DNA of 64,000 nucleotides from Amycolatopsis acididurans (GTDB lineage: Bacteria; Actinomycetota; Actinomycetes; Mycobacteriales; Pseudonocardiaceae). The DNA lies in contig NZ_JAAXLS010000010.1 of NCBI RefSeq assembly GCF_012328925.1, positions 124,001-188,000 of the forward strand, read 5' to 3'. The notes under the pieces are model-generated. The model was given only the letters and a program-made list of their open reading frames with translations. It ran no database searches and was not told the DNA's origin. Both the position numbers and the translations under genes were made by a program. This document shows, one piece after another, positions 19,482 through 27,410 of the stretch; positions within the stretch are counted from its first letter, which is position 1, and each line of letters opens with the position of its first letter.

Positions 19482-20054
19482 GTGGCACCCACGAGGGAAC
19501 GGATTCTGGACGCGACGGCGGAGCTGTTCCGCCGTTACGGCTACACCGGCACCGGGCTGAAGCAGGTGGTCGCGGCCGCGAACGCGCCGTTCGGCTCGCT
19601 GTATCACCACTTTCCCGGCGGCAAACAGCAACTCGGCGCCGAGGTGGTGCACCGGGCCGGGCACATGTACCAGAAGCTCGTCGAGTCGGTGTTCGACAGC
19701 GGCGCGGACGCGGTCGAGGGCACCGCGAACGTGTTCAGCGGAGCGGCCGAGGTGCTGAAGGCGACGGACTACGCGGACGCGTGCCCGATCGCGACGGTCG
19801 CGCTCGAAGTGGCCAGCACCGACGACACCCTGCGGCAGGCCACCGCCGAGGTCTTCGAAAGCTGGATCCAAGGCGCCACAACACGTTTCGCCGACGCCGG
19901 AGTCCCCGAGGCGCGTGCACGCGAGCTCGCGATCCTGCTCGTCGCCGCGCTCGAAGGGGCCTTCGTGCTCGACCGGGCCATGCGCGGCACCGAGGCGCTG
20001 CGCGTCGCCGGAGCCGCGGCGGCCACGGCGGTCGAAGCGGCACTCGCCGGCTGA
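19482..20054 (+). CDS. TetR-family regulator, LmrA/YxaF-like
   Basis: A 190-aa protein starting at GTG 19482 behind GAGAGGAGA. The HTH is RERILDATAELFRRYGYTGT to FGSLYHHFPGGKQQL. The C-terminal part (YADACPIATVALEVASTDD) is the pattern of the LmrA/YxaF C-terminal domain. It is divergent from the zinc ADH across a TAGA-type palindrome, so it probably represses that gene and itself. It ends directly against the convergent LuxR gene with no gap. Confidence 0.87.
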   Translation: MAPTRERILDATAELFRRYGYTGTGLKQVVAAANAPFGSLYHHFPGGKQQLGAEVVHRAGHMYQKLVESVFDSGADAVEGTANVFSGAAEVLKATDYADACPIATVALEVASTDDTLRQATAEVFESWIQGATTRFADAGVPEARARELAILLVAALEGAFVLDRAMRGTEALRVAGAAAATAVEAALAG

Positions 20055-22382
20055 TCACCCGTTGCTGGCGGCCAGCCAGGAGGCGATCTGCGTGCGCGAG
20101 CTGAAGTCGAGCTTGCGCAGGATCCGCTCCACGTGACCGTCCACGGTGCGCGGCGAGATGGTCAGCTCGGCGGCGATCGCCTTGTTGCTCATGCCTTTCG
20201 CGATCAACGCGGCGATCTCGTGTTCCCGCCCGGTCAGCGGTGAGTCCGGCGATTCCGGGCGCCGGAGGGGGCGGGTCGCCCGGCTCTGGTGGACGACGAG
20301 GTCCAGGCCGAGCCGCACGGCCTCGGCGAGCGTGACCCGCGCGTACTCGGCCCGCACGGCCGCGGCCCGCTCCGGGCCGAGTTCGGCGTCCACGCGCGTG
20401 GAGTGCCTGCTGCCCTCGTGCGCGGCGTGCGGTCCGAAGGCCTGTAGCGACGTGCCGATGCGGTGCCACACCGAGGCGGCCATTCCTTCCAGCGCGGCGG
20501 CGTCGGCCGCGTGTCCCGACGACGCCGCGACCCACGAGCAGACCTCCGTGCACAACGCCGTGCACACCCCATCGCGGAAGTCCTGTTCGATCCGCATCGC
20601 GGCGGCGATCGCCGTCCGGGCCCGCACGACGTCGCCGAGATGCAGGTGGCTGATCGCCGCCGCCCAGTGCGCGTAGGCGCGATTCCAGCGTTCTCCGACG
20701 GCCGAGGCCTCCTCGATCACCGCCGAACACGTGGCCAGGGCCTCCCGCGCACGCCCCGCATACGCTTGCGCCATCGCGAGCTGGAACGACGCGGTCAGCG
20801 CGAGCCCCACATCGCCCTGCGAGCGGTGGATTTCGATCGCCTGCCGGTACAGCTCCCGCGCCGCGCTCAGATCGCCCTCGAACAGGTTCAGCAGCGCGCG
20901 CCACAGCCGCACGTGGCCCTGCAGACCGGGATCGTCCATCGTGTCCGAGATCCGCGCGCATTCGTCCAGGTACGCCCGCGCGACACCCCGGTCGCCCTGG
21001 ATGAGCGCGACCCACGCCGCCGACCACAGCGTCTCGGCACGCTCGCGGCTGCCGGACTCCAGTTCGGGAAGCAGCCGTTCGAGCCAGCGGCGGCCGTTGC
21101 TCAGAAAGCCCCCGGCGATCCAGTGATACCGCAGCAGCGACGCCAGCCGGGCCCCGGCGGGAGCCTCGCCGGGTGTCTCCGCGGACCACGCGAGCGCCGC
21201 GAGCAGGTTCGGATGGTCCTCGCGAAGGGTGGCCAGGTCGCTCGCCTGATGCGGTCCACACCATCTGGTGACACACAGCGCGGCGCGATCGACGTAGTGG
21301 TCCCGGTGGCGCCGCCGCAGCAGCGAAACCTCCCCCGATTCGGCCAGCAGTTCGGCGCCGTATTCGCGCAGGGTCACGAACTGGCGGTACCGCACCTGCT
21401 CCCCCTGGCGGTCGGCGACGACGACGGATTTGCCGACCAGGCCGTCCAGCGCGTCGACCAGCCGGTCGCCGCTCAGCTCGCCGAAACCACACACCCGCTC
21501 CACGGTGTCCAGATCCACCGCGGCCGGAAACACCGCCATCCTGGCCCACAGCAAGCGCTCCTGCGGACCGCACAGATCGTGGCTCCAGTCGATGAGCGCG
21601 CGCAGCGAGCGCTGCCGTGGATCGGCCGCCGGATCGCGCCCGGCCAGCAGGTGGAACCGCCGGTCGAGCCGCCGCACCACCTGTGACACCGACATCGACC
21701 GCAGCCGCACGGCGGCCAGCTCGATCGCCAGCGGCAGCCCGTCGAGCCTGCGGCACAGCGCCACGACCGCCTCACGGTTCTCCGGGATGACCGTGAAATC
21801 CGGCAGGACGCTGCGCGCGCGGTCGACGAGCAGCCGGACCGCGGGCACGTGATCGAGCGCGCCGGCCCCGGCGGCGGCGTCGGAGTCCGGCACCTCCAGC
21901 GGCGCGAGCAGGTGCACCTGTTCGCCGCGAATGCCCAGCGGTTCGCGGCTCGTGGCGAGGATCCGCAGCCCTGGTAAGGCGTTGAGCAGCCGGATCACGA
22001 ACCGCGCGCTCGCGTCGAGGACGTGCTCGCAGTTGTCGAGCACCAGCAGCACTTCGGTGCCCGACAGGTGATCGACGATCCGGTCGATGGCGTCGCGATT
22101 GGACTGATCGGGCACGCCCAGCGCCGTGGCCGCGGTGGGCGCGACCTGCGTCTCGTGCGTGACGCTGGCCAGTTCGACCACCCGCACCGCGGGCAGCTTC
22201 GCCTTGCCCGCCGCGGTGAGCGCGGTGCGGGTCTTGCCGACGCCGCCGGGCCCGGTCACCGTGACGAGCCGGTGTGCCCGCAGTTCCTCGTCCAGCTGGG
22301 CCAGTGTGTGGCGCCGGCCCACGAAACTGGTCAGCGCGAAATCGGCAGGCCCGTGCGCACCGTCGCCGGTGACGTCGCCCAT
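20055..22382 (-). CDS. Large ATP-binding LuxR-family regulator (NB-ARC plus LuxR HTH)
   Basis: A 775-aa signal-transduction ATPase. P-loop VTGPGGVGKTRTAL lies near residue 40, Walker B is VLLVLDNCEHV, and the sensor segment is ILATSREPLGIRGE. A helical repeat region rich in Ala and Leu follows (about residues 380-690). The C-terminus is a LuxR HTH: LTGREHEIAALIAKGMSNKA and ELTISPRTVDGHVERILRKL. The ATG at 22382 is preferred over an upstream in-frame start because AGGAGG lies 5 nt before it. It is divergent from the Baeyer-Villiger monooxygenase gene by 164 bp and is a candidate activator of it; the inducer is unknown. Confidence 0.88.
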   Translation of the reverse strand: MGDVTGDGAHGPADFALTSFVGRRHTLAQLDEELRAHRLVTVTGPGGVGKTRTALTAAGKAKLPAVRVVELASVTHETQVAPTAATALGVPDQSNRDAIDRIVDHLSGTEVLLVLDNCEHVLDASARFVIRLLNALPGLRILATSREPLGIRGEQVHLLAPLEVPDSDAAAGAGALDHVPAVRLLVDRARSVLPDFTVIPENREAVVALCRRLDGLPLAIELAAVRLRSMSVSQVVRRLDRRFHLLAGRDPAADPRQRSLRALIDWSHDLCGPQERLLWARMAVFPAAVDLDTVERVCGFGELSGDRLVDALDGLVGKSVVVADRQGEQVRYRQFVTLREYGAELLAESGEVSLLRRRHRDHYVDRAALCVTRWCGPHQASDLATLREDHPNLLAALAWSAETPGEAPAGARLASLLRYHWIAGGFLSNGRRWLERLLPELESGSRERAETLWSAAWVALIQGDRGVARAYLDECARISDTMDDPGLQGHVRLWRALLNLFEGDLSAARELYRQAIEIHRSQGDVGLALTASFQLAMAQAYAGRAREALATCSAVIEEASAVGERWNRAYAHWAAAISHLHLGDVVRARTAIAAAMRIEQDFRDGVCTALCTEVCSWVAASSGHAADAAALEGMAASVWHRIGTSLQAFGPHAAHEGSRHSTRVDAELGPERAAAVRAEYARVTLAEAVRLGLDLVVHQSRATRPLRRPESPDSPLTGREHEIAALIAKGMSNKAIAAELTISPRTVDGHVERILRKLDFSSRTQIASWLAASNG

Positions 22383-22546
22383 GACGCCTCCTGATCTCAC
22401 TGGTCATCTCGACCGTAGGCCACGCGGGTATCCCGTGGAGCGCGATGGGGTGGCGAATGGGGTGATCTCACCCTGTCCGGCGTCCGGCGGCCCGGCGCAG
22501 CCTGTAGCGGCGATCACACCCGAACCACCAAGGAGGCTGGATTCCC

Positions 22547-24190
22547 GTGGTGTCCCCTGCTCCCAAGACCTACGACGCCATCGTCGTCGGCGCCGGTTTC
22601 GCCGGGCTGTACGCGGTGCACGTCCTTCGCGACAAGCGGAACCTCGACGTCGTCGCGTTCGACGCGGCAGGCGACGTCGGTGGCACGTGGTACTGGAACC
22701 GCTATCCCGGTGCCCGCGTGGACATCGAGAGCGTGCACTACTCCTACTCCTTCGACGAGGACCTGCAGCAGGAATGGCACTGGAGCGAGCGGTTCCCCGC
22801 GCAGGCGGAGATCCTGTCCTACCTCGACCACGTGGCCGACCGGTTCGACCTGCGCCGCAGCATCCGCTTCAACACCCGCATCACCGCGCTGACCTGGGAC
22901 GACGAGGAGTCGCTCTGGACCGCGACGACCGGTGCGGGCCAGACCTGCCGGGCGCGGTTCGTGGTGTCGGCGGCGGGCACGCTCTCGGTGCCCAAACGGC
23001 CCGACTTCCCCGGCGTGGAGGACTTCGCGGGCGAGGTGCTGCTGACCGGCAACTGGCCGCACCACGAGGTGTCCTTCGCGGGTACGCGGGTCGGGATCAT
23101 CGGCGTCGGCTCGTCCGGAATCCAGGCCATCAGCGAGATCGCGAAGACCGCGGGAGAGCTGACCGTGCTGCAGCGTACCCCGAACTACGCCACGCCGATC
23201 GGCAACTACCCCACCGATCCCGAGGAAGAACGCGCCGAGAAGGCCGACTACGCCGCGATCCGCGAAGCCTCCCGCAACCACTTCCTCGGCGTCCCGTACT
23301 CGGAGGTGCGGCCCTCCGCCGTGGCCGCCACGCCCGAGCAGCGGCGTCAGGTGTTCGACGACCGCTGGAACCGCGGCGGCTTCCGGCTGTTCATCGACTC
23401 CTTCGGCGACATCCTGTTCGACAAGGCCGCCAACGACACCATCGCGCAGTACATCCGGGAGCGGATCCACGAGCGCGTGCACGACAAGGCGACCGCGGAC
23501 CTGCTCGCGCCCGAGGGCTATCCCTACGGCACCAAGCGCCCGCCGCTGGAGACCGACTACTACGAGTCCTACAACCGCCCCAACGTTTCGCTGGTGGACG
23601 TCAAGTCGAACCCGATCGACGCCGTGACACCCGCCGGGGTGCGGCTGGCCGACGGCACCGAGCACCACTTCGACGTGCTGATTCTCGCGACCGGTTTCGA
23701 TGCGTGCACCGGCCCGTTGCTGGCCATGAACATCACCGGCCGCGGCGGGTTGCGGCTGGCCGACCACTGGTCCGACGGCCCGCAGACCTACCTCGGGTTG
23801 ATGGCGGCCGGTTTCCCGAACCTGTTCATGATCACCGGTCCGCAGAGCCCCTCGGTGCTCTACAACATGCCGCTGGCGATCGAGGACCACGTCGACTTCT
23901 CCGTCGCCGCGATGGACCACCTGCGCGCGACCGGCCGCGACGTCATCGAACCCACGCCGCAGGCCGAAAAGGACTGGGTCGCGCACACCAACGAGCTCGC
24001 TCAGGCGACCCTGCTGCCCGATTCGCCCACGTCCTGGTACATGGGCGACAACATTCCCGGCAAACCGCGGCGCGTGCTGGTCTACCTCGGCGGCGCACCC
24101 GCCTACCGCGCCAAATGCGACGAGATCGTGGCCGCGGGCTACGAAGGTTTCGCGTTGTCCCCGGCCGAGCGCGCACTGGCGCGGGCCTGA
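22547..24190 (+). CDS. Baeyer-Villiger-type flavin monooxygenase with altered fingerprint
   Basis: A 547-aa FAD and NADPH-dependent monooxygenase that would insert oxygen next to a ketone carbonyl. FAD motif VVGAGFAGLYAV, then GGTWYWNRYPGARVD and the NADPH motif IGVGSSGIQA are normal. The family fingerprint FxGxxxHxxxW reads FAGEVLLTGNW (160-170): Leu166 stands where His should be. GTG at 22547 or 22550 may start it; AGGAGG is at 22531. The next gene is an esterase-like hydrolase 15 bp on, so ketone to ester to acid plus alcohol is the likely sequence. Confidence 0.85.
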   Translation: MVSPAPKTYDAIVVGAGFAGLYAVHVLRDKRNLDVVAFDAAGDVGGTWYWNRYPGARVDIESVHYSYSFDEDLQQEWHWSERFPAQAEILSYLDHVADRFDLRRSIRFNTRITALTWDDEESLWTATTGAGQTCRARFVVSAAGTLSVPKRPDFPGVEDFAGEVLLTGNWPHHEVSFAGTRVGIIGVGSSGIQAISEIAKTAGELTVLQRTPNYATPIGNYPTDPEEERAEKADYAAIREASRNHFLGVPYSEVRPSAVAATPEQRRQVFDDRWNRGGFRLFIDSFGDILFDKAANDTIAQYIRERIHERVHDKATADLLAPEGYPYGTKRPPLETDYYESYNRPNVSLVDVKSNPIDAVTPAGVRLADGTEHHFDVLILATGFDACTGPLLAMNITGRGGLRLADHWSDGPQTYLGLMAAGFPNLFMITGPQSPSVLYNMPLAIEDHVDFSVAAMDHLRATGRDVIEPTPQAEKDWVAHTNELAQATLLPDSPTSWYMGDNIPGKPRRVLVYLGGAPAYRAKCDEIVAAGYEGFALSPAERALARA

Positions 24191-24205
24191 GAAAGGAGCA
24201 TCCTC

Positions 24206-25126
24206 ATGCCACTCGACCCGGATGTCGCCGCGTTGATCGACGGGCTGGCCCGGCAGGGATTCCAGTCGTTCGAGAAGATCGGCGTCGAAGCCACCCGCCA
24301 GGCCGTGGATTCCTTCGCCGGCCTGCAGAAACCCAAACGCGGTTTCTCCCACGTCACCGACGTGTCCTACGGCCCGGATCCCGGGCAGCGCACCCGGATC
24401 TACGTCCCGCCGGGCCCCGGCCCGTTCCCCGTCGTCTTCTACGTCCACGGTGGCGGGTTCGTCGCGGGCGGGCTGGACGTCGTGGACGAACCGGTGCGGG
24501 CACTCGCGCTGGACGCCGGCGCCGTCGTCGTTTCGGTCACCTACCGCCGCGCGCCGGAATCGCGGTTCCCCGCCGCGCACGACGACGTGTTCGCCGCCCT
24601 GCGCTGGACCGCCAAGGAGATCTCCGCCCACGACGGGGATCCGGAGCGGATCGCGGTCATGGGCGACAGTGCCGGCGGCAACCTCGCGGCCGCGGCGGTG
24701 ATCCGCGCCAGGGACGAGGGCGAACCGCCGGTGCGCGGGCTCGTGCTGTTGTACCCGCTCGTGAACCCGGTCGCGGACACCGGTTCGCGGCGCGAATTCG
24801 CCGAGGGCTACCTCATTCACCTCGAGGCGCTGAAATGGTTCGGCGGGCAGTACGTCACCGGCCCCGAAGACGTGACCGACCCGCGGCTGGCGCTGGACCG
24901 CAACGACCTGTCCGGGCTGCCGCCGACGCTCGTGGTGACCACCGAGTTCGACACGCTGCGCGACGAGGGCGAGGCCTTCGCGGAGGCGTTGCGGGCGGCC
25001 GGCGTGCCGGTGACCGCGACCCGCGTCGACGGGCTGACCCATGCCCTGTACTGGGCCTCCGGCGCGGTCCCGCGCAGCGCGGAGATCCACGAGGCCGCGG
25101 TTTCCCATCTACGCACGGTGTTCTGA
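24206..25126 (+). CDS. Alpha/beta hydrolase, hormone-sensitive-lipase family esterase
   Basis: A 306-aa serine esterase. The oxyanion-hole motif is YVHGGGFVAGG, the nucleophile elbow AVMGDSAGGNLAAAA, the acid TTEFDTLRDEGEAF and the His DGLTHALYW, in the usual order. It starts 15 bp after the Baeyer-Villiger-type gene behind GAAAGGAG, so it probably hydrolyses the ester or lactone made by that enzyme. It has no secretion signal and should act in the cytoplasm. An in-frame methyltransferase fragment follows its stop codon. Confidence 0.88.
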   Translation: MPLDPDVAALIDGLARQGFQSFEKIGVEATRQAVDSFAGLQKPKRGFSHVTDVSYGPDPGQRTRIYVPPGPGPFPVVFYVHGGGFVAGGLDVVDEPVRALALDAGAVVVSVTYRRAPESRFPAAHDDVFAALRWTAKEISAHDGDPERIAVMGDSAGGNLAAAAVIRARDEGEPPVRGLVLLYPLVNPVADTGSRREFAEGYLIHLEALKWFGGQYVTGPEDVTDPRLALDRNDLSGLPPTLVVTTEFDTLRDEGEAFAEALRAAGVPVTATRVDGLTHALYWASGAVPRSAEIHEAAVSHLRTVF

Positions 25127-25296
25127 GGTCTCGCCGGGCTGGTCCGGGATGGCAGGGTCGCCGAACTGGACGGCGTGGTGTCCTGGTACTGCGTCATTCA
25201 CGCCCCGGCGACGCGAATTCCCCGGTACTTCGCGGAGTTCCACCGGGTACTCGCGCCGGGCGGTCACCTGGTGCTCGCCTTCATGAGCTCCGCCGC
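25127..25296 (+). pseudogene. SAM-dependent methyltransferase remnant
   Basis: Straight after the esterase stop, in the same frame, the DNA encodes a clear piece of a class I methyltransferase: ELDGVVSWYCVIHAPATRI and then YFAEFHRVLAPGGHLVLAFM, the post-motif II/III region. The SAM-binding N-terminus and the C-terminus are missing and no start codon suits it. The 3' end runs into the convergent WYL regulator. I read it as the broken end of a deleted gene. Confidence 0.65.
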
Positions 25297-26258
25297 CGTT
25301 TCGCGACCGCGGCGGAGCGCAACCGCTGCGCCAGCACGTCACATCGTTCGGCCAGCTCCGGCGGATCGAGCACTTCGAAATCGTGTCCCAGCAACACCAC
25401 GTGCATGAGCACGAAGTCGAGCGTGCCCGCGCCGCTGACCAGTTCGCAGCTCCCGCGGCCGTGCGGCCGGACGAGCGCCGCCGAGGCGGGGACCTGCGCG
25501 CGCACCGTCTCGGCGTCGGCGTGCACCAGGAAACGGGCCTGATGCGGATAGGCCCGGCTCGCGACGCCTTCCTGCACGTAACTCGCCGCGTCCGGGGCCT
25601 CGCGGCGGCGAAAGTGCCAGGTCCGCGCGGACACCCCGGTCATCCGGTCGACGCGGAAGCTGCGCCAGTCGTCGCGGTCGAGGTCGTAGGCGAGCAGGTA
25701 CCAGCGCCGATCGGAGGCGACGAGGCGGTAGGGCTCGACCCGCCGCCGTCGCACCTCGCCGCGCGAGGGATAGTCGAAACCGGCCTCGACCTCGTCGCGG
25801 CAGGCGCGGGCGAGTGTCATGAGCACGTCGGAATCGACCGGGGTGCGGCCGCCGCCGAAGGACTCCACGGCTCCGGAGAGCGCACGCACCTCATGCCGCA
25901 ACCGGACCGGCAGCACCTGGTCCAATTTGGTCAGTGCGCGCAGCACGGCGTCCCCGGCGCCCGCGATCGCACCGCCCGCACCGGCGAGCAGCGATACCGC
26001 CGTGGCGATCGCTTCCTCGTCGTCGAGCAGCAGCGGCGGCAGGTCCTGCCCGGGGCCGAGCTGGTAACCGCCGCCGATGCCCTGGGTCGCGTGCACCGGA
26101 TAGCCGAGCGTGCGCAGGCGCTCGACGTCACGGCGCACCGTGCGCGGGGTGACGCCCAGCCGGGCGGCGAGTTCGGGGCCGGTCCAGACCGGGCGCTGTT
26201 GCAGCAGCCCGAGCAGCGTGAGCACGCGCTCCGTGGTGTCCCGCTCGTCACCGGCCAT
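25281..26258 (-). CDS. WYL-domain transcriptional regulator (DeoR-type HTH)
   Basis: A 325-aa regulator with an N-terminal HTH (LAARLGVTPRTVRRDVERLR, then TLGYPVHATQGIGGGYQLG), a WYL domain (SDRRWYLLAYDLDRDDWRSF and FRVDRMTG) and a WCX-like C-terminal part. WYL domains sense nucleic acids or small ligands. It is divergent by 61 bp from a DinB-VOC gene pair and a perfect 10-bp inverted repeat fills that gap, so it most likely regulates the pair and itself. Its 3' end overlaps the methyltransferase remnant. Confidence 0.87.
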   Translation of the reverse strand: MAGDERDTTERVLTLLGLLQQRPVWTGPELAARLGVTPRTVRRDVERLRTLGYPVHATQGIGGGYQLGPGQDLPPLLLDDEEAIATAVSLLAGAGGAIAGAGDAVLRALTKLDQVLPVRLRHEVRALSGAVESFGGGRTPVDSDVLMTLARACRDEVEAGFDYPSRGEVRRRRVEPYRLVASDRRWYLLAYDLDRDDWRSFRVDRMTGVSARTWHFRRREAPDAASYVQEGVASRAYPHQARFLVHADAETVRAQVPASAALVRPHGRGSCELVSGAGTLDFVLMHVVLLGHDFEVLDPPELAERCDVLAQRLRSAAVAKRRRSS

Positions 26259-26275
26259 GTCACCACTCTGCCAGA

Positions 26276-26302
26276 GATAGCGGACCGATCCTGTCCGCTA
26301 TC
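26276..26302. promoter_or_regulatory. Perfect inverted repeat GATAGCGGAC-N7-GTCCGCTATC
   Basis: Arms at 26276-26285 and 26293-26302 match without error over 10 bp with a 7-bp spacer. The dyad lies between the WYL regulator (18 bp from its ATG) and the DinB gene (18 bp from its ATG), exactly central to both, and is the obvious binding site for the WYL regulator. Confidence 0.65.
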
Positions 26303-26319
26303 GGTGTGAGGGTGGGTCC

Positions 26320-26883
26320 ATGAGCGATTGGAACCGAAGCCTGCGCGAACAGTGGGAAGTCCACTGGAACCATCAGATCCGCGACCGCCTCGCCGGGATG
26401 ACCGACGAGGAGTACTTCTGGTCGCCGGTGCCCGATGCCTGGAACGTGCGCCCACGCGGCACCTCGACGGCCCCGATCCAGGCGGGTACCGGCGATTTCA
26501 CGATCGACTACGGCTTTCCCGAGCCCGAACCGGCGCCGTTCACCACGATCGCGTGGCAGCTCGGGCACGTCATCGTCGGCGTGCTCGCGACGCGCAACGC
26601 GGCGCACTTCGGCGCGCCGGAGGCGTCGTACCAGGGCTGGGAGTACGCGGGCGACGCCGCCACGGCGCTCGAGCAGCTGGAGCGGCAGCTCGAGCTGTGG
26701 CTCACCGGGGTGCGCGGACTCGGCGAGGAAGGCCTGCTGGTGCCCGCCGGGGAGAAAGAGCCGTTTCCCCAGGCACCGATGGCCGACCTGGTGCTGCACA
26801 TCCACCGCGAGCTGATCCACCACTTGTCCGAAGTCTGCCTGCTGCGCGACCTTTACCTGCACATGAACGGAAAGACCCGATGA
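26320..26883 (+). CDS. DinB-superfamily protein
   Basis: A 187-aa four-helix-bundle protein of the DinB/YfiT type. The metal-binding His residues are visible in TTIAWQLGHVIVGVLATRN and in LHIHRELIHHLSEVCLLRDL. Many actinobacterial members are thiol-dependent transferases using mycothiol or bacillithiol, so a detoxification role is plausible, but the chemistry here is unknown. It overlaps the next gene (ATGA), is coupled with a VOC protein, and is divergent from a WYL regulator. Confidence 0.82.
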   Translation: MSDWNRSLREQWEVHWNHQIRDRLAGMTDEEYFWSPVPDAWNVRPRGTSTAPIQAGTGDFTIDYGFPEPEPAPFTTIAWQLGHVIVGVLATRNAAHFGAPEASYQGWEYAGDAATALEQLERQLELWLTGVRGLGEEGLLVPAGEKEPFPQAPMADLVLHIHRELIHHLSEVCLLRDLYLHMNGKTR

Positions 26884-27338
26884 GCCGTCAGATCCAGATC
26901 ACCTTCGACGCCCACGACCCGCGCGCGCAGTCGGTCTTCTGGCGCGATGCGCTGGGCTACATCCTTCCCGGCCCGCCCGGCGTCGATCTGCCCGAGGGTG
27001 CCGACGCGCTGGCGGCGTGGGACGAGTTCCTCGAGCGCATCGGCATCCCGGAGGACGAACGCAACTCACGCTCGGCCGCGGAGGATCCGGACGGTGTGGG
27101 GCCGCGGCTGTTCTTCCAGCAGGTCCCCGAGGACAAGGTCGCGAAGAACCGCGTGCACATCGACATCCGCGCCGCGCCAGGCCTGCAGGGCGAGGACCGG
27201 ATGGCAGCGCTCGAAGCCGAATGCGACCGCCTGATCGCCCTCGGCGCGAAGCGGGTGCGCCGCCACGAGCCCGCTCCCCTGAACCCGGGCTGCATCGTGA
27301 TGACCGACCCCGAAGGCAACGAGTTCTGCCTCGACTGA
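26880..27338 (+). CDS. VOC (glyoxalase/bleomycin-resistance) family protein
   Basis: A 152-aa VOC-fold protein: two beta-alpha-beta-beta-beta halves starting ITFDAHDPRAQSVFWRDALG and NRVHIDIRAAPG, ending NPGCIVMTDPEGNEFCLD, with His and Glu in the usual metal positions. It belongs to the 'VOC family protein' group common in actinobacteria and may be a lyase, isomerase or binding protein. Its ATG overlaps the DinB stop, so the two are made together. Confidence 0.82.
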   Translation: MSRQIQITFDAHDPRAQSVFWRDALGYILPGPPGVDLPEGADALAAWDEFLERIGIPEDERNSRSAAEDPDGVGPRLFFQQVPEDKVAKNRVHIDIRAAPGLQGEDRMAALEAECDRLIALGAKRVRRHEPAPLNPGCIVMTDPEGNEFCLD

Positions 27339-27410
27339 GGCGTGTGTGCCGGGCCGAGGGGGCGCGAGTTACGTTGGAGTGCTCGGCTCTGGCGTCCCTT
27401 CGGCCCGATC

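Noticed and set aside
27350..27407. Inverted repeat CGGGCCGAGGGG with CCCTTCGGCCCG between the VOC gene and the AMP ligase, as a terminator.
   Set aside because: The loop is 34 nt and the stem has a mismatch; too weak to call in GC-rich DNA.
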